Shown: positions 13,301 through 24,200 of the stretch, piece after piece
How the letters are laid out: every line of letters starts with the position of its first letter
How positions within the stretch are numbered: position 1 is the first letter of the stretch
Assembly (NCBI GenBank): GCA_001662425.1
Contig: BDDC01000496.1
Coordinates: 1-49,938 of the forward strand
Length of the DNA stretch: 49,938 bases
Direction of reading: 5' to 3'
Source: Chlamydomonas sphaeroides
Lineage: Eukaryota; Chlorophyta; Chlorophyceae; Chlamydomonadales; Chlamydomonadaceae
Program-made: the position numbers and the translations under genes
Notes under the pieces: generated by a model
What the model saw: the letters and a program-made list of their open reading frames with translations, nothing else
Databases searched by the model: none
Told to the model about the DNA's origin: nothing

Positions 13301-15553
13301 GGGAGGGGCCATGGTGCCTATGCTATGATTGGCGGAACTCTGACGGAACACTGACGCCACAGACACCGGCAACACGATGTACAACATGTAGGCGCGACAC
13401 GCGCACGCGCCAGGAGGCCGTGCCCCACCGTCTCGCCCGGGCTCTGGTATGCGGCCTTGTTCTCCCGGATGATGTCGTGGCCGGTGAGTAAGCGGCTGGC
13501 GCTCAGCAGCTCGTCGCCTGCGAGGGGCGCGTGACGCAGCGGGCCGCAGATGGCCGACGACTACGGATCTGATGCGTCACGGAGACACGCGGTGCCGGTC
13601 CGTGTGTCACGGCTCGACGAAGGTGAAGGGGCCACGACATGACGCGGGGTGGGTGGATGGCGGGGCTGAAGCATAGCGGGCATGCACATACATACGCGGA
13701 TGTGTGTCAGGGCCCGGCGCGCCTGGTGTGATGTTGTGGCGTCGGGCAAGCTCGCAGGGCCACGGCAGTCGGCAGGACACGGCTGCCGCACCCTACCGAG
13801 CGAGGTGCTGGCTAGCTAGCGCATATGTGCCCTCTGCACTCGCCATTCGTGGAATGGCACTGCCAGCGAGTGCCAGCCTCACCCGCGTGCGTCACGGCCA
13901 GGGAGACGTTGTAGATCATGCCGGCATCCGCGGTGAGCAGGTCTGTGTCGAGGAGGGCGCACACGTGGTACTGCGTGGTCACGGGCTGGGAGGGGGGAAG
14001 GGAAGGGGAGGGAGGGGGGGAAAGGGGGAAGGGGTAGGGGGGACGTGTCGTGTCAGGCGGGGTACCACGTGGCCCGGGGCTGCCCGGGGGAGGAGGGGCG
14101 GGGGCCGGGGGAAGGGGCGTGTCGGGCGTGGTACTCAGGGGCCACGGGCTGGGCGTGGGAAAGGGGCGGGGCCGATGAAGGCTAAGGCCGCGTGGCCGCA
14201 GCACAGGGCGATGGATGCGGGCGAGGGCAGCGCGAGCGGTGTCGAAAGGCTGTGGGTGGGGGAGGTGAAGCACGGGGCGGCATTGAGCGATGTCGGCAGC
14301 GCGCGAGCGCCAGCATGGCAACGCCCGCCTGACCAGTCCCGCAGCGTCCAACACGCATCAGGGGCAACTCCCACCCTTGCAGTGTGACGGGAGTGGTGCA
14401 ATGCAGCGGCCGGCCTTGCCCGCTCGGCCTGGCTGGCTCGGCTCTGTCTGCATGTCGCGGATGCGGATGCGGGATCGCCGCGACATTGCGGCTTCCTCGC
14501 AATCGGCCAATGCGCCCTTTATAAGCAACAAGTCGCTAACGAGGCATACCTGGGGCCCCGTGGCCGGCCACGTCAGGCTCTCGGCATTGGTCGGCGGCAT
14601 GGCGGCCGTGTTATCGCCGCTGTAGACCACGTCCCTGGAGCTCCCACTGTCGTAGATTGAAAATGCGGGAGCGTATCGGCCCTGCGCGGACAATAGAAAG
14701 ACGATGCAAGGACTGGTGATGAAGCGGCGTAGGCTGGGCAACGAGTTGGCCGGTGGACGATGTGTGGTGCGGTTGCCGTTGCAAGGGCAGGAAGGGGGGC
14801 CCACGCGCCAGGGCTACCGCTAGACTGCGAGCTGTCGCGTAAGACCACACACGGGGAGTGAACCCGGGGAGTGAACCCGGGGAGTGAACACGGGGAGTGA
14901 ACACGGGGAGTGAACCCGCCATATGTGAACCAAACATCGATGTGGTTACAAGATGGATACTGGCGCAGTCGCCACCCACCTGCGTGCCGTCGTTCCAGCC
15001 CACATACACGTCCAGGTCCCAGATCGACACAGCAGGCGATTGCGCAAGCACGCCTGGCGCCCGGGGGAAGGGGGAAAGGAGAAGAAGCTTGGGTACGTGG
15101 GGCTTGAGTGGCACGCGCCGCCAAGGTCAGGAAGAGGACCGGGCGAGGGTTGGCCGCGAGCACGCCAGGCCGCGGAAACGAGGGGGCGAAAGGGGTGAGG
15201 CTGTGCTTTTGGCTTTCTGTTCGCGCGCGGTTGTGTGCTGGCGCCACCCGACTGCTGGAAGGGGTGGCGGGGTGAGGCCGAGGGCCGAGCGGGAGCGCAG
15301 GCCGGGTGCATAGGGCCGGCGTCGCAGCGCGTGTTCGCATGTTGCATGTTGCATGCGCGATCGCTCGCTCGCGATGCAGAAGATGCGCAGCGCAACGCGT
15401 AGCCTGCGCCGCGGCGGGGGTGCACCAACTTCGATCGAGTCGGCCAAGCTCACCAGAGGAGCCGACGGCAGCCACGAGTGCCAACGTTATCATCGCCGCA
15501 GACTGCCTTTTGTGCGGTGGCCGCATTATCGCGGCCGACCAAAGACGCGCCAT
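1221..15553 (-). CDS. Secreted SRCR / Pmp-like beta-helix / polyproline protein, copy 1 (26 exons)
   Basis: Exons, 5' to 3': 15553-15454, 15053-14980, 14681-14550, 13985-13883, 13517-13429, 13156-13042, 12796-12673, 12260-12137, 11888-11741, 11499-11452, 10697-10641, 10385-9801, 9586-9441, 8741-8693, 8154-8035, 7578-7371, 4615-4537, 4449-4301, 3996-3891, 3738-3663, 3393-3301, 3126-3061, 2823-2751, 2589-2463, 2203-2107, 1681-1221. All phases agree, giving 1182 aa. Residues 1-34 are a signal peptide; the start was chosen because three Met codons (spacing 9 and 11) are shared with copy 2. A beta-rich module follows (about 35-205). An SRCR domain spans about 209-328, with VRLVENVV, the WGTVC motif split across an intron, AVCSALGY, GPILMDNVMC and TEEVAVQC, six Cys in all. 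A Pro-rich linker occupies 337-371. The right-handed beta-helix (372 to about 1090) carries NSA...GG[VF] repeats such as NNSAGQHGGVVYA and NSARRGGFACVEG, resembling chlamydial Pmp repeats. Sixteen prolines (1120-1135) and an acidic tail end it. No transmembrane segment or GPI signal was noticed. Secreted wall or surface adhesion/recognition is inferred; the ligand is unknown. Confidence 0.82.
1790..1843. repeat. TACGGCA-type short repeats in copy 1 intron 25
   Basis: Five or so imperfect copies of a TACGGCA/TACGGCAGT word sit inside the last intron of copy 1. The same word is clustered in the intron after exon 6 of copy 1 (12955-13031) and in the matching intron of copy 2 (26633-26674). Confidence 0.6.
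2235..2253. repeat. (GT)n microsatellite
   Basis: An uninterrupted GT dinucleotide run of about 9 units lies in intron 24 of copy 1, one of the three introns that copy 2 lacks. Confidence 0.85.
4155..4195 (-). repeat. Diverged duplicate of exon 18 segment inside intron 18
   Basis: On the minus strand this intronic stretch can be read DMPWLWAVG, matching DVPWLRALT of exon 18 (about 4325-4363) at a constant offset of 165 bp. The following bases keep partial similarity. It has no acceptor of its own and is frame-broken, so it is taken as a tandem-duplication relic and not as an exon. Confidence 0.55.
5218..6423 (+). pseudogene. Gag-like RG-rich protein gene nested antisense in copy 1 intron 16, one in-frame TAG
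   Basis: One continuous frame of 402 codons runs from ATG at 5218 (context GCCAAGATG) to TAA at 6421-6423. It is interrupted only by TAG at 5434-5436, in QAHEEPA-stop-DDAANEE. The product would have a basic N-terminus (MTRYGRSRGRGR), a polyGln run from (CAG)n near 5392-5412, a Leu/Glu coiled-coil stretch, a helical Gag-like middle (PELVLGFTRTVELSLSRAVH ... HWAFMAQNTRKLLS) and a C-terminal RG/RD-rich tail like an RNA-binding nucleocapsid. The order coiled coil, helical domain, basic tail recalls retroelement Gag/ORF1, but no reverse transcriptase, zinc knuckle or LTR is visible. It lies on the opposite strand within the 2.76-kb intron between copy 1 exons 16 and 17; the matching intron of copy 2 is only 366 bp, so it was probably inserted after duplication. 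It is either a nonsense-disrupted retroelement gene or a gene using UAG readthrough. Family assignment is tentative. Confidence 0.6.
7080..7084 (+). promoter_or_regulatory. TGTAA poly(A) signal of nested Gag-like gene
   Basis: A plus-strand TGTAA lies about 660 nt after the TAA stop of the nested gene, a normal 3' UTR length for green algae. It suggests the insertion carried its own transcription-unit end. The bases from 6424 to here show no further gene. Confidence 0.4.
7609..7692. repeat. AT-rich (AATAACAT)n tract in copy 1 intron 15
   Basis: About 80 bp of imperfect TAATAACA units stand out sharply from the GC-rich surroundings. They lie just inside the intron before exon 16. Confidence 0.8.
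7757..7783 (-). repeat. Duplicate of the exon 16 acceptor region
   Basis: GGGCTGCAGCGGCGAG followed by CGCCTGCGA repeats the 5' edge of exon 16 with its acceptor (7559-7583) about 198 bp upstream in transcript sense. A second CGCAG acceptor is retained. It lies in the same intron as the exon 15 duplicate at 7882-7921. Confidence 0.6.
7882..7921 (-). repeat. Duplicate of the exon 15 3' end with donor
   Basis: CAGTAGGAGCTCACCCGTGA recurs at 7882 and at 8021, where it covers the end of exon 15 and its donor. Similarity continues for about 20 more bases. The offset is 139 bp and the copy keeps a potential GTGAGC donor. Confidence 0.65.
8803..8880. repeat. Dispersed intronic repeat, diverged copy
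   Basis: This copy shares the core CCCTACCTCCTTTGATCACG, a GTCAAG loop and a CTATTTTTATT-like tail with the repeats at 11121-11221 and 20806-20911. It is more diverged and lacks the UUCG-hairpin half. It lies in copy 1 intron 13. Confidence 0.55.
9321..9371 (-). repeat. Duplicate of exon 13 3' end with donor inside intron 13
   Basis: About 51 bp repeat the end of exon 13 (9435-9485) at an offset of 114 bp with only a few changes. On the minus strand it reads VMWRGAYGTVSGTYK followed by GTGCGC, against VMWRGAYGTVSGAYE followed by GTGCGT in the exon. No convincing acceptor precedes it. Confidence 0.75.
10943..11260. repeat. Direct repeat pair flanking a dispersed repeat in copy 1 intron 10
   Basis: A GGTGTTGCGGTGCTGCTCTG block at 10943-10983 recurs at 11225-11260, about 282 bp apart. 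Between them lies the dispersed repeat at 11121-11221. This is either a local tandem duplication or an insertion into a pre-existing repeat. Confidence 0.6.
11121..11221. repeat. Dispersed intronic repeat, about 100 bp
   Basis: It is nearly identical to 20806-20911 in the paralog. It has a GGGC-TTCG-GCCC hairpin, then CCTACCTCCTT, then a GCGAG-TCAAG-CTCGC hairpin, and ends in a TTTCTATTTTC tract. It sits in copy 1 intron 10, in the same orientation as the other two copies. No coding capacity. Confidence 0.75.
11651..11670 (-). repeat. Fragment duplicated from exon 9 inside intron 9
   Basis: CCGCCACCTCCTCGGTGCGG matches exon 9 at 11783-11802 with one change, at an offset of 132 bp. It lies just downstream of the exon in transcript sense, as with the other exon-derived fragments. 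Confidence 0.55.
12955..13031. repeat. Clustered TACGGCA repeats in copy 1 intron 6
   Basis: About eight imperfect GTACGGCAC/CACGGCAC words follow the exon 6 donor directly (in transcript sense, repeats of GTGCCGTAC). The same cluster stands at the same place in the matching intron of copy 2. Confidence 0.7.
13985..14042. repeat. G-rich tract at the acceptor of copy 1 intron 3
   Basis: An almost unbroken G/A run (GGGAGGGGGGAAGGG type) lies next to the acceptor of exon 4. On the transcript strand it is a long C-rich polypyrimidine tract. It could form a G-quadruplex on the plus strand. Confidence 0.6.
14852..14919. repeat. 14-bp minisatellite in copy 1 intron 2
   Basis: Five head-to-tail units of CGGGGAGTGAACCC, some with ACAC at the end. 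They lie inside the first of the three introns present only in copy 1. Confidence 0.85.
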
Positions 15554-17775
15554 TTGCACAGACTTGATGCTATGTAGCTTGTTTATCCCGTGATGTAACC
15601 AGCTACTGTAGAAACAATTCGATCTTCTCCAGCTTGCTGAAAGTAAGCTGCCACTTCTCCGCGATTGTGTCGCCGCGGCTTCGCTATGGGAAACAGCAGT
15701 TTCGGGGATCGCTGGGGAACAGCAGTGTTCGACGCTGTGATCGCTAGCACCCAGGCAATGTTTGCGGAGCGGCCCCAATAGGTGCGCTAACCGGCACTTG
15801 CTCGGCAGGTGGGCGCGCCCGTCGATGGCGGTCGTGGGCTCTCTGTCGACAGCAAACGCCCAGCCCTCCCCTACGCATATCTAAAGCGGTTGTGGGTCAG
15901 TGGTGAGAGCGGTTACGGGGACGAGCCGAGTTCGTTCCCACCAACTGCACTCCGCATGATGTGTTGGGACCCGCCGACCCCGGCCCTGGTGCACGATACA
16001 TACGTACTAGCATGCCGTGTGCAGCTATGTGCGCACGGGGTGGGGTCGGGGCATGTAGGCGCGTACTGGATAACCCCCGCCATCGTCGCCGGGGTTGGGC
16101 CGACGATGTCCGCATCCTCCACAGCCGCCCCCAACCCAATAGAACCTCGCGACGACTGCGACCTCACCAATCAAGCTCGGTACCAGCTCGGTACCAGCGT
16201 GAAAGCCAGCAGATACGCAGGAGGCCCCACTCCCGCCCCAAGACCCGAACGCAGGTGGCTCGCCGCCGCCCAACTCCGGACCCCTTTCACTGTGAAACCA
16301 GCGTGGAAGTTAGTGAAGGGTACCCCTGGCCCCTGCCTCCACTGCGCTCGCCTTCGACAGAGGCCCTATCCGGAGGAAAGCTCCCCCGCAACCGCCACTT
16401 GCCTCCCGCGCCAGCCGGCCCCACTGCCCTGCTGTAGAACCAGCGTGGAAGTCAGTGAAAGGTACCTGAGGCAACCGCCATTACTGGCAGCCCAGGGACG
16501 GTTCCGCATGCCAGCCTCGAAGCACGGAACACGCCGCGGCAAGCAGCCGCAGTTGCGTTGAATCGCCGAGACGCCGCGCGCCCGCGCCGCGCCATTAAAA
16601 GCTGCGCCGCACACCGTTGAGCCTCACTCACCACACCGCGGGGGGAAACCACACCACGGAGCAAGCCGCACCAAGGGGGGGGGGGGGGACAGGATCGTCC
16701 AGCGCGGNNNNNNNNNNNNNNNNNNNNNNNNNNNNNNNNNNNNNNNNNNNNNNNNNNNNNNNNNNNNNNNNNNNNNNNNNNNNNNNNNNNNNNNNNNNNN
16801 NNNNNNNNNNNNNNNNNNNNNNNNNNNNNNNNNNNNNNNNNNNNNNNNNNNNNNNNNNNNNNNNNNNNNNNNNNNNNNNNNNNNNNNNNNNNNNNNNNNN
16901 NNNNNNNNNNNNNNNNNNNNNNNNNNNNNNNNNNNNNNNNNNNNNNNNNNNNNNNNNNNNNNNNNNNNNNNNNNNNNNNNNNNNNNNNNNNNNNNNNNNN
17001 NNNNNNNNNNNNNNNNNNNNNNNNNNNNNGTCGGGAGGGCTGCGTGTGGGTCCAGGCACTGGAGCCCCCCCCCCCCTTGGTCCTGGGTCCTGGGTCCTGG
17101 CGTCCTTCCTTCCCTCGCCTGCTCGCCATGCGGCGCCGTGCAGGCCCCTCCGGCCTCCGCCCGGAGCCTGGCCGCTCTGCACCCGCCGCACGCCTCGCCA
17201 GCGCGAGCCGTCGGGCGACGTGGCAGCATTGCACCTCCTCCTTCGGCTCGGGCTGGCTTGGGCTGCCGCATTCGCCGGCGCGCTAGCACCGGAGCCTGGC
17301 GACTTGGCGACCAGTCGCAAGCACGCGAAGCAGCTTGGTAACGCGGCCTGCGCCGAACAGGGTGATGTGTTCTCGGATGCATTGGCGTGTGTGCGTGTCG
17401 CGGAACCTCACGCCCCCCGCCCGCCCCGACCCCGGCTGCCCGCGCCACGCCGCGCCGACCGCACGGCCACGCCACATACACACACACCCGCTGGTGCGGC
17501 TGAGGTGGGTCGGCACCCACGTCGGCCAAGGTGGTGCCAAGCGGCGAGCACCCAGGCAGCAGGACTACCGAAGGCCGCGAAACGCAGCGCTCCACAAGCC
17601 GGGGCGGTCACGATTGCGTGCGCTCTGACTCCCCGCAACGCGCAGGCCAGCTCACGTGGCCCGCTACCGAGCCAGGACCACGGCTGCGGGCACCCGTACT
17701 CCGTACCGCACGCCCGTACTCCGTACCCTATTCAACACCAGCTCGCGGGCGCTCCCTTCTCCGGGCGCAGGCCAA
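15554..17775. other. Intergenic sequence between the two paralogs, with assembly gap
   Basis: This holds the upstream region of copy 1 and the downstream region of copy 2. A 250-codon frame at 15809-16561 (plus) has no recognisable domain and a biased composition, so it is not called. A 28-bp direct repeat with two mismatches, starting ACCAGCGTGGAAGT, occurs at 16297-16324 and 16439-16466. I see no clear TATA box upstream of 15553. Confidence 0.45.
16708..17029. other. Assembly gap (322 N)
   Basis: This is a run of N, preceded by a poly-G tract at 16675-16688 and followed by poly-C/CCCTTGG tracts. Translations across it are meaningless. Confidence 0.99.
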
Positions 17776-17780
17776 TTACA
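17776..17780 (-). promoter_or_regulatory. TGTAA poly(A) signal candidate of SRCR/beta-helix copy 2
   Basis: This is the first TGTAA on the minus strand after the copy 2 stop, about 470 nt downstream. The interval 17781-18246 would be 3' UTR. It also contains a good plus-strand donor, AAC|GTAAGT near 18160, of unknown meaning. Confidence 0.4.
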
Positions 17781-18246
17781 ATGCCATAGGTGAGGGGGAG
17801 GGGAAGACAGCGCCCTCGGTCCGCCTCCCCCTAGGAGCCGCACTCGCGATACCGCCGTTGCGCGCACCTGAAATACTTTGAATGCTTGCCGATGTGGCTG
17901 TACTACAATACGCATTACTAATTGCTACCAGCATAATGTCGAAACGCGCCCCGAAAGCAAGAGGCACTGCGTACCGGCGGAGGCCACCGCAGCTGCGGCG
18001 CCCCCTGCCTCTGCCTGTTCAATACCTCATGGTCTCTCTTGTTGTACGCCCCGGCGTCCGCCGGCATGTCACCTGTCGCCTGATCACCGGTCCAGCCAAC
18101 GAACTACACATCTGCGAACACCCCACACAGCTACAAAGAATCGCCAATCAGCTCTACAACGTAAGTAGTCCCGTAGCCACTAACGCGGGCCGCCACAACG
18201 CTTGCCCGGGTGCCACTCGCTGGCCGCGCCATCCATCCGCCTCCGC

Positions 18247-21200
18247 TCACCGCTCCTGGCCCGGCTCCTCACCACCCTCCGACGGCGGCGGCGGCGGGGG
18301 AGGCGGCGGCGGCGGCGGCGGAGGCGGCGGGTACGAGGGCCCGCCGTACACGGCCGGCGGCGAGTACGCGCCGTACATGCCCTGCCGCACATCGGCGGGC
18401 GTGCAGACGTCGGGGCTGGTGCAGGCGACGGGACCCCCCGGCCCTTCAAAGATGCTGCCGGCGCTCGAGACGTCGGCGATGCGGCCGCCGACCCAGATGG
18501 CGCCGCCGGCCGAGGCCTCTCCCAGCAGCGAGCTGCCTTGCCCTGCCGCGATGCGGGCGATGTCGCCCTCGACGCAGGCAAAGCCGCCGCGGCGCGCGCT
18601 GTTGCCTGTTTTGGGAAGACGCGGGTGGAGGGCTAGGTTAGCAATGGAGCCCAGAGCGGGTGTTGGGCTGGGGCGGAGCAGATCGGGCGGCCCCCGGCAG
18701 GGCTGCCGCGCATGCGGGTAATTTGGTTGGGTCGGACTGCGCTTGTGCTGCGGTTTGGTCTGACTCGCCCCGACCCGATTATGCATGATAAACGCTACGG
18801 TATGTAGAGCGATGTATGACGCTAAGAAAAGCCGGCGCACCTGCCGCCAGCGCGCCGTCGCCCAGCAGCAGCTCGCCGACGGTGAGTACTATCATGTACA
18901 TACATACATACAATGACACATACATAATATAATAATCGATGCTATCATGTAATGTTGAGCAGTACATTAGGCTTCACAAAAGACGCCGCACCTGCCGCCA
19001 GCGCGCCGTCACCCAGCGACAGCTCGCCGCTCACGTCGCCGCCCACGTACAGGAAGCCGCCGGCGCGGGTCGCGATGTTGGCCGCCACCAGGGACCCGCC
19101 CTCCACCAGCGCGTCCACGAGGTCGCCGCCGAACGCCGCGACGCCGCCCTCCCTGCCGGCGCTGTTGCCGCGGACCGCGCAGCCCGAGACGTGGAACAGC
19201 CTGGCGTCGGAGAGGCCGGGAACGGCCGGGAGAGAGGGGCCGCGAGACGAGCCATCAGCCGGGGCTCCGCATGTTACATTGGTGTGTATGTGTTCTTGGT
19301 AGTATCATCGACGCGGCGGGCGGGCTGGGCAATGCCTCCGCAGGCAGGGCGCACGCTCGGCCTGGGCCCGCACGGGCCCCGCCGCTTGAGTAGCAGGGCA
19401 CGGCGGTCAGGAGGATTCCTCCTGACGGCGGTGGTGCGTGACGCGGCAACTTGACGGACGCGACCACTCCGCGACGCGACTCAGGCTCGTTGCTCACCTC
19501 GCCTCCGTGTCGCCGCCGTACAGCACGCCGCCGCTGCCGCCCGCGCTGTTGCCCAGGAGCGAGCTGTCGGCTGCGGAGGGTGACCGATTGGCGGCGCGAG
19601 GGGTGAGATTCGGAGCGAGCCGTAGCCAGATGTTGGTGCGGCAGATGTCGCGGGGATGGGGTGGCCGCCAGCGCACACGCACGGCAACCATGCACAACCT
19701 ATTTAGCTCCAAGCTCCACATCTTGGCTGTCATGCCGCTGCAACACAGTAGGTCATCAGCCCATGCCCCGCGCCTCACCGAATGCCGCGGCGAGCGGGGC
19801 CATGGGCGCCATGTTGACTGCGTACGCAAAGCCGCCGCTGTAGCCTGCGTCCAAGGGACGACGACGGAGGCACCACGTACGGCATACATATATGTGATAC
19901 ATGCGTATTTGTACACTGTACAGAACACACCAACCCACGCAAACGGTAACTGCGGTGTCACACGTCTGTATGGCCCTATGGAAAGCAACACACATTTGTG
20001 TCGCTCTTCTATGTACGGCTCTTCTATGTACACACCCACATATGACAGACGCCCCACCTGCGGCGTTATCGGCGACCACGCTCGATGCCACCGCCAGCTG
20101 CTGAATGCGCTCCGCGTACAGCACTCCGCCGTGGTGGGCCGCGCTGTTGCCTGCGGGGGAGGGAGCCAAGAAGCATGTGGTTGGCGTGCTATGGCATTGC
20201 TGAGCGTATCTATGAATGTAACACGAGCACACCGTAGATGAGGCGCAGAAGCGAACGTAGCGAATGGCAGTGTTGAATGAGAAGCAGGTTCGTTGGCCCC
20301 GGGGCGATCAGCGGTTGGCGCATGGCCACAGCAGCAGATGTGGGCGGCCGTCGCCCCCGGCCACTGATGCGTGAGCGCAGGTGAGCGAGTGAGCGGCAAT
20401 GCTCGGCGGCCGTTGCGATAGATGCATGCATGCGGTTGATTGATACGACGACAAAGGAAACACACTCGCTACACAGCAGCTCATTAACATCGCGGTTCCG
20501 CATGCATTGATAGCATTGCTGCTGACAGCTTCGTTGCCAGCCTGCCTGCGCGCACCTGCCACGTTGCAACGCTCAAAGGAGGCGACGGGCAGGTCGCGGG
20601 CGCCGAAGGACGCGAGGAAGCCGCCCGAGCCGGTGGCGCCGTTGTCCGTGACGTTGGAGTCGGTCACGGACAGCGGCGAGAAGAAGCCGGTGTTGGACGA
20701 GAAGAAGCCGCCGTCCGAGTTGGGCTGCGAGGGCTCGATCCTGCGCGCCATCATCAGGCAGGGGCAAGCATACGCGTAAGCTCGGGGCGCAGTACGCAGC
20801 GTGACCGGGGGACAGGGCGTGTAGGGGGCTTCGGCCCTCCTGATCACCCTACCTCCTTTAAATCACGGCGAGTCAAGCTCGCCGTACATCTATTTCTATT
20901 TCTATTACTATTACGCAGCATGACGTGAATCGCACTCGGTCAGCAGTGCGGAAGTGCGGGCGGGGGGAGATGGGCGGGGTATGGGGACGGTGGGGCCGGT
21001 GCCTGCGGCCCAGGTCGGGCATTGGGACGGCCGAGACCGCGGGCTGGCCCAATGCCCCACGGCCCCCGCTGCTTGCCTTGCTCTCATATGTAATATAACT
21101 ATACTATATATATTTTTATTACATGTACATGTACGCAGACAGCAGCAGCAGCAGCAGCAGCCTGCTCACGTGTTGTTGGTGATGGCGCTGCGCGATATGG

Positions 21201-24200
21201 TGAAGCTGTCGATGCTGGGCACGTCGCTGTCGTCGTGCGCCAGCGGTGCCCATACAATGATGGAGCTACGGCCGCCGCGGTTGTGGGCGATGGTGCTGGC
21301 GTCCACAGCAAACGACTGCGGGCGGGGGCCGGGGGGAAGGCGGGAAAGAGGGTTATTAGCTAGCCGGGGGGGCCGACGGAGTCAGAGCCAGGCCGTGCCG
21401 TAAAGCCGTATGTTTGGCGTGCTATGTATCGATCTGTGCCAAACGAAGGACCGTAACAGCATGCGCGTTGTACATGACACATACATGTGCAAGAAAAACA
21501 TGAATATAATTGCAATACTATGATATAGATGAACAAAAGCACGTCGCACCTGCAGCGAGTTGCATCGCAGCAGGGGGCTGCCCCAGTAGGCCTCGTTGTG
21601 GGTCAGGCTGGAGCCGGCGATGGACAGCCTGGGGGGTGGTTGGATGAATGGGTGGCGTCACAGCAAGCAAAAGCCCAAGGGCCGGGTGAGCAGGTGGATG
21701 GGCCGCAGCGCCCGTCCGTCCGGCTGCTGGATGCCCGGCAACCCTTGTCCTCCCTTGTCCGTTGCGCGCATCTGCTACACATCCGATACACACCAGGCCG
21801 TAGCTACAAACACTCTTGCATGCGCGGCGTGGGCTGTGATACATTGTCGAATTTTGCATTATGTGTTCGGCAATACCACACCAGGCAGTAGCTAGCCGTC
21901 CGAGTGCGGCGTGGGCTATGATCAAATAACACTATGATGCCGGCGGTACGTACAGTATGATGCGATTGAAAACCCATCGATCCCCAAAGCTCACTTTCCG
22001 ATGCTGCCGGTCACCACGAACACGCCGTCGCGGTTGCGCTGAGCTGTGGAGTCCGCCAGTGACAGCTCCGCAACGCTACCCGCAACCAGCACCGCCGCGG
22101 GCAGGCTCATGTAGGTGTTGACGGTGGAGGACACGGAGGAGCGGCGGAGCGTAAGCGCGCTGTCGGACGGCTCCAAGGGGAAGGCGCCTGCGTTGCGGTC
22201 CGGTGCGGTGGTTGGCGGAGGACCAAGCAAGAGAGGCACCCATGGTGATCAGCGCAAAGCAGGACCAGGTTGTTATCAGCTCAATTTATAATAGGATATT
22301 GAAGGGCCAAAGGGCCGATTAAATCAACAGTCGTGTTCGTATCGCACCAATTAACCGCCAACGACTTCCAGGCGCTGGCATGCATGGTGATCAGCGCAAA
22401 GAAGTAAGGTCCAGGCTTTCAATTATATAAAGGAATACATCTAACCAAAACTTGAAGGTATACATATTATAAGTATGTCAAGTATATCCTATGTACAATA
22501 TAGGTTTGCTACGATTCATTTCAATGCCGCACTCAGGCCGACCGCCTCACCTGTGAGCAGCGCGTAGCAGAAGCCCGTGCCGCCGATGGCTCCGGAGCAG
22601 GACGTGTCGGAGATGTCCAGCCGCACGCGGCCGCCGCTGGCCGAGCCGTCGACCACCACCGCGCCGTAGCCTGAGAGGTAAGGGAAGGGAAAGGGGGCAG
22701 CAGCCATGTTGGGCGCAGAACAAGGGCCCGCATGAGCGCTGCCAGGTGCCAGCTTCAGCGGGGCCTCGGGGCTCGATGAAGGGAAGGGTAATCAAAGGAT
22801 GGGGGTATGGCCGCGCGCTTTGCATCAAAGCAACGAGACGGCATGTCGTTTGTTGACAAGGATTGACGGTTAGTGGCTTACACAACACGACATGTCTATA
22901 TCTACAACAGCGTAAAGCATGGGGCGGGGCGCTTGCTCACCGTGGAAGATGGTGGCACCGCCGATGGGGGGCTTGGCGCCGTTCTCGCCCTGCCGGGATG
23001 ATGGGAGGAGGCGAGCTCGGATCGATTGCGTGTGAAATGCGCTCTAAACTGCACTGTGATTGCGTGGGATTGCGTGTCGTGTGTTTAGAAATAGGTAACA
23101 TATCGTAAGCACGTGTGTGCGGGCGGGAGGAGGGGAGCATTGGCCTCCCAGCCTGGGAGCCCCTCTCGCTCCCCGCCTGCTGCTCCTCGCGCGCAGCCCT
23201 CCCCAGCAGCAGCTACGGCCAGCCCATTCTCGCTGATGAAGCCGGCAATGAACGAAACGGCGGCGCCAAATCACACAACCCATCCAAATCTCAATCTCCA
23301 TAATCACTTTGACGATACTTATAATAATGTTGATCATATCACTACTATATATACATGTCTTGTTCATGTATCGCCCCGTGCGCCCACCTCGTGCGCGCCG
23401 CTGACGGTGCCGTAGGCGCCCCGCCAGTGGACGTCCGTATTGGAGATGACGCTGTTGGACAGACGGGTGGCGCCGGCGGCCCCCGCGGCGTGCTGGATGA
23501 AGACACAGGCCCAGCCGGTGGCCCAGGCCATGCCTGCGTGTGGGTGGGTGGGTAGGCAAGGGACGCGTCGTTGCACATGGAGGGCACATGGAGGGCACAT
23601 GGAAGGCGTTGCAAGCAGAGTGAGCCAAGCCGCACTTGGGTGGTTGGTGCGCTGCTGTGGCGGGCAGCAGGGGCCGATGGGTGGCGTTCTGGGCGCGCGC
23701 ACGGCGGGCGGGGTGGCGGGGCGGACATCATGCAACGCGTTCGTTGCAATGCCGTGCGCACATGTCGTACATGCTTGTCGTAACATGCATGCCGTACATG
23801 CGCCCGAAATACAGACGCACCGGTGCAGGTGAGGCGGGAGATGGTGGCGGTCGCGACGCCGCTCGCGTGGATGGGCCCGTGGGTCAGGCGGCTGGGGCCG
23901 TGCCAGTCCCAAGTGTTGGACTCGGCCAGGCTGGGGAAGCCCCAGGAGGAGCCGTCGACGTAGGCCGCGCAGCTGTAGTCGTTGCAGCGGGGGTAGCCCT
24001 TGACGTTGCTCAGCGTCAGGCCGTCGAGCGTGACGTACGAGCAGTCCACGCACTGCAGCAGCGGGCCGCCGGTGCTCAGGAAGACGTCGGCGATGGTCGA
24101 GGCGTGGATGCGGAGGTGGGGGACGTCGCGGAACGTGATGCCGACGTCGGCGGAGGCGTCGAGCGTGTCGGCGGGGATGGTGAGCGCCTCGTCCTTGTAC

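Noticed and set aside
15809..16561. 250-codon plus-strand frame
   Set aside because: No recognisable motif, no splice or poly(A) context. It contains non-coding-looking direct repeats (ACCAGCGTGGAAGT).
17882..18170. Plus-strand exon candidate ending AAC|GTAAGT
   Set aside because: There is a good donor and an open frame, but no family motif. It lies antisense to the likely 3' UTR of copy 2, and no partner exon was found.
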